A stretch of 33,256 nucleotides of DNA from Sporisorium sorghi (lineage: Eukaryota > Basidiomycota > Ustilaginomycetes > Ustilaginales > Ustilaginaceae): contig JALCCG010000236.1 in assembly GCA_023212695.1 (NCBI GenBank), positions 1-33,256 of the forward strand. The letters run 5' to 3'. Shown piece after piece: positions 18,101 to 25,109 of this stretch. A program made the position numbers and the translations under genes. Every line of letters starts with the position of its first letter. The first letter of the stretch is position 1. Below the pieces are notes generated by a model. The model was given only the letters and a program-made list of their open reading frames with translations, did not search any database and was not told the DNA's origin.

Positions 18101-18303
18101 ATCGAATCGGCCAGGACGAAGATGTCGAGGACGACGAGGACAACGTGGAAGCACAAGCGGATGAAGACGTCGAGGACGAGGATCTCGATGGCATTGGCAG
18201 CCTCGGGACGGATAGCGAAGCTAGCCACGCTGCGGTTGATCGTCGCATTGCACAGCTCAGCGGGAGTGAGAACGAAGACATAGAGATTGGAAGGGCTTTT
18301 TGA
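12115..18303 (+). CDS. Giant alpha-arrestin-like protein (trafficking adaptor; Art1/Ldb19- or PalF/Rim8-type)
   Basis: A 2062-aa Ser/Ala-rich protein. The arrestin N-lobe spans about 540-720: VRVSVEP..FGS, SLAGTVVVEVP, LTIRFTGYSVY and a FDLSIPGWLPAS strand-turn ahead of FYCVQATALVEG. C-lobe strands appear in two blocks, about 1094-1190 (LNFSLTLSLPS..SFGVQIEV) and about 1565-1690 (MTINLPL..PDFESPYVRVRHKLKVKL), separated by about 375 low-complexity residues. Short motifs seen are SPLP (921-924), PTAP (1400-1403), LPAY (1736-1739), LPRY (1757-1760), four R-R-x-S sites (S108, S467, S816, S1937) and an acidic tail after about 1990. Family knowledge: alpha-arrestins bind Nedd4/Rsp5 ligases through PPxY/LPxY motifs and direct ubiquitination and endocytosis of membrane proteins. 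The first ATG in the frame was used; M16 or M32 are possible. PalC follows on the same strand. The precise orthology is unresolved. Confidence 0.75.
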   Translation: MKAGSSFHPESDSFSMQTTNFTSHRAHARRPMSSTTSTSTPASMSTSAASTSSFSPTDPTHHASSPHVDASIAPPEHGLRFVANHHRQHNLNDPKLRAIPVFKSRRSSLLGSVLKSRSRQDARSLAKTPPLPRMSGVKSHHHHHTLSLPTSALSTSPPERLVAREDAHLSVHNLADARQHHATSRFPASDAQSAHRVPDTNEARASEFKMPDSSPPSTSLPSPVQLPDGSASTCSSMHAKGGLTLASDTRPMSPPLLDALFVSTPAAHSSDSTDGAPFLQVSTTSAVSPAAADPTDASVLPPQLTRTVEQGIDASASSQSIATDPLAQRSNLAARHTLLPLITRTDASHAVQEHAHSAPVSHVELDNASALPPPRQALSARLSEANLSEQQSAAPSTQTLPRSTSAFVTSPQRFSSLSRRSAARLAVDTDLQSPFPVPRGAARDINDELESPTSQENISARAERRVSMLDFLAVEDSADGSPRLSQASLSAEDLPLSMQGASPTRANNSALVPASMPLIHASRQLRLEAAAARSKTLQPKTVDLCSNVRVSVEPLVDRLTMFGSMQSSSNYSLAGTVVVEVPKLSVPRLSSAAALARDGSTTDDPSVHVEALTIRFTGYSVYVDATGRFNAIKLTEVSQELLQPQGYSCPVQAVQTGDQSPSADTLSPNMLNDLGSQQSLKYETEFDLSIPGWLPASQRSRFGATFYCVQATALVEGQAILSAVSGFEGLGGDGAFGQPSNLNLARSLESELNDSGAIKDAQRDDTRSPPSSTGRSKTKNTWLNKTAKQLQLRTLKKSTGAELDQSGSNSHSRRGSASKDVLQIPVDDGDPLFSKTTEACNQLLPSGQHSIKSESLSILIRRCRDVVPVPVARLARLATASQMMRDAGTTPSLSQSMAALARLQEASDAGVPSLATGQSRSPLPISASAPMSLAARASAPRSDDPALHPTVPSPLAANANDLGSDADGSSRAPAALAPSPRIDEHPRSWGSEAAARANDLQTAQEEQGEAAAVVMPRAPSAFDAPRDPAKLAATATALTPSATLPNLPALVSRASSLLDPRFGIANSPPRTSSRAMPSSRSSAPLRHFVHRPTLHLPPELGVTPDSDAAGGLNFSLTLSLPSHVHVTGPKSDVLSFGVQIEVGRTEGWDALKKWGGLRLKDMELVCLQTERHSSMPSRSFCAAFPVPPMPNSVDAADLPVLTSARRMQSGSNDLTDAQRAAEERLRQGYDRSLVLGHIALANQGKAPHPTENNVERVRTTIVGPPPFALQNRGQEPGRDERQTSRKGKTRVGGDAMDRSTGLSRSPLRRSPAGSGANTPDGTSQTAGLGSSLRAAFAPAAQVNTGSRASVMQPLPRSLARSHNSSSSSLRQAIQGTDGAGAMQPRPGSAGGAAPAGGSSPTAPVGRSRRPIPFDIGASTPTETTSSSQAANGPVSDTRETAGVPFADGAAAAVTAQEGAHAARSAARVHSDESVSQFAFERDTQRRVPPGSQATRSGITSTVSTRPDARSAAAPRRSRFETAISRLSTFASSMLEQPSEGSAAGSSSDVRGSHGATPTASGAADGTGAASLRATYAFSGDDAQGVDLTKGRVRMTINLPLVSSDAGKARKGGSAQLIPDFESPYVRVRHKLKVKLGFGLKSNVAAGHDGQDWAQALVMCVPVRFTEAPPKEVQDQFGPVALRASTQDSSEPVENSGAARATSSGSTGAAAAAAEGSVEAGLHPDVGLPVPFAEPLLPAYAQLFREDGSRLADEGEDLPRYPGRMSVVGEIDEEDLGSGTPAYDGEEETVSAAAGDSSQEASALSTLQEDRMPEAETGSDRPNTTLNALSNGLEQTPTAYLARGELSTPPRFSSLRSMPTSMDRTTSLPGARLLTRTTSSGLFGLRPSVASSLAVSGSGHSATALPAAGHSDMAGARSRAGSSAFDPLPIRPGMRRRSATTASLVSFSRIMPAEVLDEALVTSALDDEEDRIDGLQASDTLTSLDGRRVQGELDVLDRIGQDEDVEDDEDNVEAQADEDVEDEDLDGIGSLGTDSEASHAAVDRRIAQLSGSENEDIEIGRAF

Positions 18304-18592
18304 TTCTGTCAGATGGCAAGCAATAGCATTTCTTTATTCATCTCGATCATGTTCCTCTATGTAGTTGTGGCCTCAGAGAAGCATTCGTGGATTGAAATGG
18401 TGTTGATGGTGTTGATGGTGTTGGTCCAAGCGCTGATGTGAATTTGAGAAGGTTCGGATCGGTGCTCGGCAGGCGGCTTTGGTTTGATTGCCGATCGACC
18501 GATGCTTGTTCTTGGCATTCAATGCCGCGCTTCTACCTTTCAGACTACCACCTATACTTCTTTCCTCTTCCGCCATCAGCGTCGTTGCCGTC
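18304..18592. promoter_or_regulatory. Spacer between the arrestin and PalC genes
   Basis: A 289-bp gap between two co-directional genes. It must hold the arrestin terminator and the PalC promoter. It includes three 9-bp tandem units (18398-18424), a pyrimidine-rich run just before the PalC ATG, and a CTTGGC (18511-18516; GCCAAG on the other strand) that fits the PacC/Rim101 core GCCARG. A degenerate hexamer like this is expected about once per kilobase, so it is weak evidence. Confidence 0.45.
18398..18424. repeat. Three 9-bp tandem units TGGTGTTGA
   Basis: TGGTGTTGA is repeated twice, followed by TGGTGTTGG. It lies in the 3' flank of the arrestin gene. Confidence 0.85.
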
Positions 18593-20506
18593 ATGTACAT
18601 CTATGATCTGGCTACGACCGGAAGCGTGTCGTACAGCGACTTCCTGGTCACAACGGACCTGGTATCGCAGGTCTCACAGACGACGCAGCTGCGGGCACGG
18701 CTTCGGGCGGTGTTGAAGGAGAATCGCGCGGGTGGTTCTTCTAGCAAGGATGTCGGCAGTAGCAATGCTGGGAATGCAGACGGAGATGGCATGGGTGGTG
18801 GCGACTCGGCATCTTCTGCGGCGGCAGGAAACACAACGGACTGGCTAACAATCGTGAAAACGATCGAAGAGTACCTCCCTCACCTGCTCGCCGTGTTCAA
18901 CAGTGTGCAAACCGACGACCTCATCCTGCGCCACGAGCCGCTTTTCTCGTGGCGCACCTCGATCTCGACCACACGCTTCCGCGGTCCTCCACGCGTCGAC
19001 CTGCCCGGACTCTACTACGAACTCGCCTCGACGCTGCTCACGTACGCCTTGACGCTGTCCAACTTCGCCGCAGCCACCGTCGCCGGGCTCGGGTCGTACG
19101 AGCGCGACCGCGCCACATCCGCCGAGCAGCGCAAGCTCAAAGACGACCGTCTGCGCTGGGCGGCCGATACGCTGTGCCGCTCCTCTGGGATCTTGTCGTA
19201 CCTGTCGCAGGAGCTGCTGCCGAAATGGAGCGACCAGGTCGGGAGGCTCGACGGACTGCCGCCGGACCTGACGACTGAGGCGACGCTCGCGCTGAGCAAG
19301 GTGTGTCTGGCCGAGGCGCAGGCGTTGGCGATTCGCAAGCTCGTCAGCCCGAGTGTGGGCAAGGCCGTGGATACGGTGACGCCGGGACCGCCGTTGGAGA
19401 AGGGGCATCCGAGCGCGAGTTTGTTGGCGAAGCTGCATTTGAACGTGGTCGAGGAGATGGAGAGCGCTATGGGGTTGTTGAAGACGGTCTCGGAGAAGGG
19501 CAAAGGTGGTGGGAGGGGGAAGGGTAAGAAGGACGCGGAGATGGGTTTGAGTGCGAACCATGAGCATGACTTGGCGAGGAGGGTTTCTGCTACGCGGGAT
19601 CGTGGTTATGATGATGATGACGAGGAGGGTGATGCTCAGGTTCGCGATGCGATCGCGGCCGGTGGCGGTGGAGGAGGAGGAGGCAAGGGCAAGAAGCTGT
19701 TTGGCAAGCTCAAACTCGGTAACAGCAGCAAGCAAGCTTCGCACCACGACGCCATCCAATCAAGCGCACCACTAGCGAGGCATTCAGGCCCGCACGACGC
19801 AGCCGCATCCATTGCCGGCGGCGGCAGCAACAGCTTCTACGCCGCCCCCTCTTCCACCGCATCCTCCCTCTCCGACCTCGACATCGCCAACTCGCTGCTC
19901 AAATACCTCACCTTCTCCACCACCTTCCACCGCGCGATCGCCTACAAGTGGCTCGCCATCGACAAGGGCGAGCAGTCGTCCTCCGTCGGGTCCGCAATCG
20001 CCTACCTCACGCTCTCGCAATCCATGCTCTCCTCCCCGAACCTGCAGAACATGGCCGCGACGCTGGCCAACATCACGGTCTCGTCCTCGTCCACCCTGCT
20101 CTCGTTCAAGTCGAAAAGCAAACGCGCAGCGCTGATCCTCGACCAGGAGCTGTCCACCGTGCAGCACTGGCTGCTGTCGTACCGCAAGCTGAACGATACG
20201 GTCTCGTTCCAACGCGTGCCGCCGAGCCAGGAGGTGACGGCGCAGGTGCCTGCGGGCAGGGCCGCGTTGGGCGTAAAGGCGTTCCGGCTGCCCGTGCCGG
20301 CGTGGGGGCCGGGCAGCGACGGGTACGTCGGCAGGGCGGGCGTGGGCGGCGTCGGTCTGGCGCTGGATCAGCTGCATTTGCTGGACAGCGATCATCCGGC
20401 GAGAAGGAATCTGGTCGCTATTCAGGCTGAGGGCGACGACGACCTGGCGAGCGGTGGGGAGGCGAGGAGCGGTGCTGCGTATGCTGGTCAGGGTGCGTAC
20501 TATTGA
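18593..20506 (+). CDS. palC: BRO1-domain pH-response regulator PalC/Rim23-like
   Basis: A 637-aa protein whose N-terminus (LATTGSVSYSDF, then a helix with QLRARLRAVLK) matches the PalC family start, followed by YLPHLLAVF and DDLILRHEPLFSW (about 94-120), a distinctive PalC signature. Further BRO1 elements are CLAEAQALAIRK (238-249), RAIAYKWLAIDKGEQ (447-461) and NDTVSFQRVP (534-543). In ascomycetes PalC links the plasma-membrane pH-sensing complex to ESCRT-III Vps32/Snf7, leading to proteolytic activation of PacC/Rim101 at alkaline pH. The start was set at MYIYDLATTG because family homology begins there; the frame is open for another 35 codons upstream but these look like leader. A low-complexity insertion (about 303-425: Gly/Lys-rich, Asp run, poly-Gly, Ser/Ala) interrupts the BRO1 helices, and another Ser/Gly loop sits at about 47-80. 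The protein is longer than typical PalC. The C-terminal tail is Gly-rich. Confidence 0.85.
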   Translation: MYIYDLATTGSVSYSDFLVTTDLVSQVSQTTQLRARLRAVLKENRAGGSSSKDVGSSNAGNADGDGMGGGDSASSAAAGNTTDWLTIVKTIEEYLPHLLAVFNSVQTDDLILRHEPLFSWRTSISTTRFRGPPRVDLPGLYYELASTLLTYALTLSNFAAATVAGLGSYERDRATSAEQRKLKDDRLRWAADTLCRSSGILSYLSQELLPKWSDQVGRLDGLPPDLTTEATLALSKVCLAEAQALAIRKLVSPSVGKAVDTVTPGPPLEKGHPSASLLAKLHLNVVEEMESAMGLLKTVSEKGKGGGRGKGKKDAEMGLSANHEHDLARRVSATRDRGYDDDDEEGDAQVRDAIAAGGGGGGGGKGKKLFGKLKLGNSSKQASHHDAIQSSAPLARHSGPHDAAASIAGGGSNSFYAAPSSTASSLSDLDIANSLLKYLTFSTTFHRAIAYKWLAIDKGEQSSSVGSAIAYLTLSQSMLSSPNLQNMAATLANITVSSSSTLLSFKSKSKRAALILDQELSTVQHWLLSYRKLNDTVSFQRVPPSQEVTAQVPAGRAALGVKAFRLPVPAWGPGSDGYVGRAGVGGVGLALDQLHLLDSDHPARRNLVAIQAEGDDDLASGGEARSGAAYAGQGAYY

Positions 20507-20804
20507 TGTCACCAGTCTGGAGTGATGCACGAATGAAACAAGGGCTCGCTCATGCACGTCTGAGACTGATCGGTGTTCTGACTCGAAAATGCTTGTGTGC
20601 GATGTCTGACAAGGCTCGGGAAAGAGAAGGGAAGATTGATGCTCGGGAATCGTTCTTTGTGCATTGCGTGGAATGCGTGTGTGTGAGAGAAAGAGAGAGT
20701 CTGTTGCGCGTGCAAGAGAATGGTGCGTGTGCGCTCAAAGCATGTCAAATGTGTACGAATCTGTGTCCCAAGACGTTCCAAGTCCCTCCCCAAGCCGCCG
20801 TCCG
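20507..20804. terminator. Convergent 3' region between PalC and the coiled-coil gene
   Basis: A 298-bp spacer between two converging genes; it must contain both polyadenylation regions. No canonical AATAAA was seen on either strand. It contains GA- and GTGTG-rich patches (about 20680-20700). Confidence 0.5.
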
Positions 20805-23800
20805 TCAGGCACGCTGCCCACCCGCTCCAGCAGACGTGGCAGACGCAGCGCGCTGCGCCTTCATCCTCGCCAAAAAGTCGGCCGCCCCTCCTCCTACCGC
20901 ACCCGGCGTCACTGCCGACGCACCAAGCACCTTGCGCTCCTCGCCTCTCTTCCTCGGCACAGCATCGACTGCGGTCTCTTGGGGCAACAACGACGTAACT
21001 GGGCGATGCGACTTGCCCTCGCCGAGTTTGGAGCTGAGTCGCGAGGTGCCTCCGCCGGCGGCGGTGGAGGCGGGGACGAGGTTGGTCCTGTCGCTCAGTA
21101 AGGTGGGGGGTTTTGCGGGTGAGGTGGAGGCCTGGAGCAGACGCGTGGCGATGAGTGCGGACGGGTTGGAGGTGCTCCGCACCATGCCGGGCTCTGTTTC
21201 GGCTGAGGAGGTGGTGGTGGTGGTGGTGGGGGTGCCGAGGCCGAGTATGACGGGCGTGTGGGCGTTGCTCGTGATAGGTTTGGATCGGGAACTGGAGGAG
21301 GACTTGGTGGACCTGCGAACAGGCGTGAAGGAGCTCGGCGTGCGCGTGCTGGTGGCCGACGGCGAGGGAGCGTACACCGCCTTCACCGCCTCCGCACGCG
21401 GTGTCGCCACTGCCTGTACCGCTGAGTCCCCGCGCACCTCCCCCTCAGAATCAGGCTTAGCCCTCTTCCTCCCCACCAACCCACTCCCACTTCCACTCCT
21501 CGTCATCCCACCCTCGACCGCCTCCGCCTTCGCCCGCATCAACGCCTTCACCCGCTCGCGTTCCTTCTCCAACTCCACCCTAACCGCACCCACCTCGTCC
21601 TCCCGCGCCTTGCTCTCGCGCTGCACCGCCTCGTACCTCGCACTCAACTTCGTATACCGCGTAGCGTACTTCTTGGACTCCTTGAGCGCATCCAAGATCT
21701 TGCTATCAGCCTCCTCGATCTCGTCCGCTTTACGTCCGAGTTCGGTCTCGAGCTCGTCGATCCGGCCAGTGAGATAGTCGACTTCAGCCTGCGAGCGCGT
21801 GAGTTTCGTTTTCAGATCTTCCACCTCCGCTGCGTCGACGTGTGCTGCAGCAGCGGACTCGAGCTGCGCGATGGTGGATTCGAGATCGCTCACTCGGCGC
21901 TGGGACGACGTGTACTGCAGGTTGAGCAGCTCTTCTGTCGACCTGGCTGCTGTGAGGTCGGATTTGAGCTTCAGAAGCGCGCGCTCTTGCGCGCCGATAC
22001 GCTCCTCTAGCGCCGCTTTGTCTGCGATCGATGCCGCCAGTTGAGACTGCACCTCCTGCAGCGCTGAGGCGTCGACAGTGTTGTGCGTGCGGCTGCGCTC
22101 CGCTTCTTCCTGCAGCTCGGCCAGCTCCTCCTTGAGCGTCCAGTACTCGGCGTTGCGCGTGTGCATGGCGGCGTCGCGCTGCTCGAGCACCGCGTGTAGG
22201 TCTGCGAGCTGCTGCTGTGCTTCTGCCAGCTCGGCTTGCAATGTCGCACGTGTCGATGCGGCTTCGTCACGTGTCGCGAGGGCGTCGTTTTCGAGCACGG
22301 CGATCTTGGCTGTCAGCTCGGCAACTACAGAGCGCGACTCGTGCTCTGCAGCCGCAGCCGCAGCGAGTGCCGCTTCGTGCTGAGTCTGCACTTCGCCCAG
22401 CTGTGCAGTGAGCGCGTCGATGCGCTCCGCGTCCGCCGAGCCGGCCTCGCGCGCCTCTGCTAGCGCCAGCTGTGCAGCGTCGAGTTCGGCACGTGCTGCG
22501 GCGAGGCGGTCGTCGGATTTTTGCAGCGTGGATTTGAGGGAGGAGAGCTCGGCGTCGTGCTGCTGCTCGAGCTGGGAGGCGGAGTCGCGCGCGGTGGTGA
22601 GCAGGGTTTGCAGGTGCTGCGTCTGCTCGGTGAGCGTGGCGATCGTATGCTGTAGCGCGGAGTGCTGTTCTTGCGCAGAGGTCTTTTCGACGCAGAGGTG
22701 TGACACCTCGGCTTCGAGCGCCGTGATGCGCGTTTTGGCGGACGACAGCGCGGCTTCGATCTCGCTTTCGCCCTCTTGGGTCGCAGTCTGACTCGCCACT
22801 TCGACCCGCTGCTGCTCCTCGCTCTCCTCCGGAGCAGGAGCAGAACGGACGGCTTCGAGCTCGTCCACGCGCCCCTCCAACTGCTGCACCTGCGCCTGCA
22901 GCTCGGTCCGCTCTGCGTCCAGCTCCTCCACCGTCTCTTCCGCCAACCGCTGGTTGGTCCGGGTGCGCGCGAGATCGTTCTCGACGTTGTGCAGCTGGCG
23001 CTGCAGCGAGCCGATCTGTTCGGTACGGCGCAGGATGCGTGCTTCCAGCTCGTCGATCTTGTGCTCCAGTTCTGGGACCCGCTCGTCGTCCCCGGTATTT
23101 TGCTCGACATTGCTCGATACAACGTCGTCTGCCGCGACCGCTGCATCGGCGCGCTCCTTCTTGTTGCCCGCAGCGTCAGCTTTGAGCTTGGCGAGCGAGG
23201 CGCTCAGCTGGTGGGCGTGCGCCATCCATTCCGCGTTATCCACCGCTGGTCGATCGAGCAAGTCGACGATACGCTGCTGCTGCGCGAGCGCCTTGTCGAG
23301 CGCGCGAATGTGCGCGTTGTGCAACTGGATCGAATGCAGACGCTGCTTTTTGTCTTGGAGTTCGCGGAAGATGGTCTGCAGGTCCGAGGCTTGCGTGCGG
23401 CGTTGGTCGAGCTGCGCTTCGAGTGTGGCGATGCGCGATTGCGATTCGTGCGCTGCGGCGTCGCGGTCGTGCTTGAGCTGTGCGAGATCGGTTTCCAGCT
23501 CCGGCGTTCGCGATGAAGGTTCTGCACCGCCAGACTGGTCAGCAGAGGTGGTGGCGCAGGAACAGCTGGTGCCCTCCTCTTCCTGTTGCGACTGCTGTTG
23601 AGCCTCTTCGAGCTGCATACGCAGCGCCTCGATCTGCGCGGCGGATTTCTTGGCTGCTGCAGAGATGGTCAGCTCTTGCTCCGCCGTGACCTGATCCAGC
23701 TTTGCCTTTGTTCGCTCCAGCTCGGCTTGGACAGCAGAGAGCTGCGTCTGCGCCGTCTCGCACCGCTCCTCCGTCTGCACCTCGCGCTGCCGTGCTGCAG

Positions 23801-24551
23801 CTAGCTCGTCCCGCAGCCCCTCAACCGCTCTCGCCTTTTCGCTCTCTACCTGCTCCGCAGCACGCGCCTGTTCCAGTTCAGCTTCGAGCTGCTGCACCCG
23901 GGTCGAGAGACTTGCACTGCGCGACGTGGCACTTTGCAGCGCAACCGCCGTCTCGTCAGCTGCAAACGCCGTTCGGCGCACGTGCTCGTGCAGCACTCCA
24001 CCGAGGGTCTCGATATCGTCCAGCAGATCGCCCTCGACCTTTCTTGCTACAGTCGTCTTGCCGTTCGGGGTGATGAGGTGTGTGGAGGACGGTGCGACGA
24101 TGGACCGTTCCGGGTCGTGAACGATGCTCTGGTCCAGGTTGAACGACGTCTCCTCTGCTGCGCATTGAGGGTCGTACGATGCGATTTTTGCGGTAAGCCG
24201 GTGGAGCAGGCGTTTGGCCGCTTTCACCTCCACTTCTGCCGCCACTGCGCCGCCGCTCAGCGAGTCCGTCGACGTCGACCCCTCAAGCACAGCACTGGAG
24301 GAGGACGAAGAGGCAAGCCGCGACCGTAGCATCTCCAGCTCCGCATCCAGCGCTGCAATGTGCTTTTCGCGCTCCTCCAGCTCGCCAGCCAGCCCCACGT
24401 TTTCCAGCTCGAGCATGTGCAGCTGCTTGCGCGCCGTCGCCGGCGACGAGAGATCCGCGTGACTGATCGGTAAGATGCTGATGCGTCGCGACTTGGCCAG
24501 TGGCGTAGAGACGACGTCGAAGGTCGAGTTGAAGGATAGTTCGGACATCAT
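20805..24551 (-). CDS. Large coiled-coil protein of unknown function
   Basis: A 1248-aa protein I do not recognise. After a short N-terminal segment (MSELSFNSTFDVVSTPLAKSR), nearly all of residues 40-1000 is heptad-like, Glu/Gln/Ala/Leu/Arg-rich coiled coil, broken at about 80-200 by a less regular region with Ser-rich loops and a segment VEGDLLDDIETLGGVLHEHV. The last about 240 residues are basic and Ser/Thr/Pro-rich, with TP sites (RTPSSFTPVRR) and a Thr run, and probably disordered. Similarity to SMC or myosin tails would be compositional only; there is no ATPase head. By inference it is a structural, cytoskeletal or spindle-pole type protein, possibly regulated by proline-directed kinases. 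Two adjacent ATGs open the frame; either could be used. It converges on PalC and lies downstream, on the same strand, of the flippase gene. Confidence 0.75.
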   Translation of the reverse strand: MMSELSFNSTFDVVSTPLAKSRRISILPISHADLSSPATARKQLHMLELENVGLAGELEEREKHIAALDAELEMLRSRLASSSSSSAVLEGSTSTDSLSGGAVAAEVEVKAAKRLLHRLTAKIASYDPQCAAEETSFNLDQSIVHDPERSIVAPSSTHLITPNGKTTVARKVEGDLLDDIETLGGVLHEHVRRTAFAADETAVALQSATSRSASLSTRVQQLEAELEQARAAEQVESEKARAVEGLRDELAAARQREVQTEERCETAQTQLSAVQAELERTKAKLDQVTAEQELTISAAAKKSAAQIEALRMQLEEAQQQSQQEEEGTSCSCATTSADQSGGAEPSSRTPELETDLAQLKHDRDAAAHESQSRIATLEAQLDQRRTQASDLQTIFRELQDKKQRLHSIQLHNAHIRALDKALAQQQRIVDLLDRPAVDNAEWMAHAHQLSASLAKLKADAAGNKKERADAAVAADDVVSSNVEQNTGDDERVPELEHKIDELEARILRRTEQIGSLQRQLHNVENDLARTRTNQRLAEETVEELDAERTELQAQVQQLEGRVDELEAVRSAPAPEESEEQQRVEVASQTATQEGESEIEAALSSAKTRITALEAEVSHLCVEKTSAQEQHSALQHTIATLTEQTQHLQTLLTTARDSASQLEQQHDAELSSLKSTLQKSDDRLAAARAELDAAQLALAEAREAGSADAERIDALTAQLGEVQTQHEAALAAAAAAEHESRSVVAELTAKIAVLENDALATRDEAASTRATLQAELAEAQQQLADLHAVLEQRDAAMHTRNAEYWTLKEELAELQEEAERSRTHNTVDASALQEVQSQLAASIADKAALEERIGAQERALLKLKSDLTAARSTEELLNLQYTSSQRRVSDLESTIAQLESAAAAHVDAAEVEDLKTKLTRSQAEVDYLTGRIDELETELGRKADEIEEADSKILDALKESKKYATRYTKLSARYEAVQRESKAREDEVGAVRVELEKERERVKALMRAKAEAVEGGMTRSGSGSGLVGRKRAKPDSEGEVRGDSAVQAVATPRAEAVKAVYAPSPSATSTRTPSSFTPVRRSTKSSSSSRSKPITSNAHTPVILGLGTPTTTTTTSSAETEPGMVRSTSNPSALIATRLLQASTSPAKPPTLLSDRTNLVPASTAAGGGTSRLSSKLGEGKSHRPVTSLLPQETAVDAVPRKRGEERKVLGASAVTPGAVGGGAADFLARMKAQRAASATSAGAGGQRA

Positions 24552-25109
24552 TGTTGCGATTGCAACACCTTTGTGGGCCTGATTTCGATGATGTTGGTGG
24601 AAGTTGGGGTGTGAGAAGAAGTGGATGGCTTTAAAGCGCTGTCGACTTCATTTGTTCGGTTTGGATTGCTGGTGGGTGGGAAGCGGCCGTCCTTTGTGTT
24701 GGTAGCAGCAGCAAATCTTGCCGTTCAGGATGGTTGGAAGATGTGGTCGTTGGATGGCAAGGAGCAAAACGTACCAGAATGCCGTCCGCAGTACGATTTC
24801 TTCCTCCACTTTTGACAGCGCTGCGCCCAAACAACACCACAAATTTGCCGCTGCGCCTGACGTTCAAAACACAATTTGGCAAAAGGCGTGTTTTGCGTCA
24901 CGTGCACTCGTCCTCCTTCTTGTGCAATCTAACAATTTCAGAATTTCGCCCACGTCTGTGCTCCTCGCCATCAACGAACACAACTTTTCAACCACTTGGC
25001 ACACTCGTTCGTTACAAGCGACGCACATCGCTAGAGCGATACTCGAAGCATAGCGGCGTTCACACAGACAATGTCCATTCAATCACATCTTCGCATCTTG
25101 GCCCCCCAG
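24552..25109. other. Intergenic region: coiled-coil gene promoter and flippase 3' flank
   Basis: About 560 bp with no coding content that I can support. A weak TTTAAA is present near 24630. Short frames cross it on both strands but have no recognisable domain. Confidence 0.55.

Noticed and set aside
18511..18516. A PacC/Rim101-like GCCAAG upstream of PalC, and another at 11215-11220 upstream of the arrestin gene.
   Set aside because: A hexamer with one degenerate position is expected about once per kilobase on either strand; not reported as a finding on its own.
18488..18592. A 35-codon upstream extension of PalC that looks like a hydrophobic signal peptide.
   Set aside because: PalC-family homology starts at MYIYDLATTG; the upstream part is pyrimidine-rich leader DNA, and a secreted PalC makes no biological sense.
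20503..21777. A 424-codon plus-strand frame overlapping the PalC stop and the coiled-coil gene's 3' end.
   Set aside because: It is low-complexity and antisense to the C-terminal tail of the coiled-coil protein, without family features.
20805..24551. The coiled-coil protein as an SMC or Rad50 relative.
   Set aside because: No Walker A, signature or Walker B motif is present; the resemblance is coiled-coil composition only.
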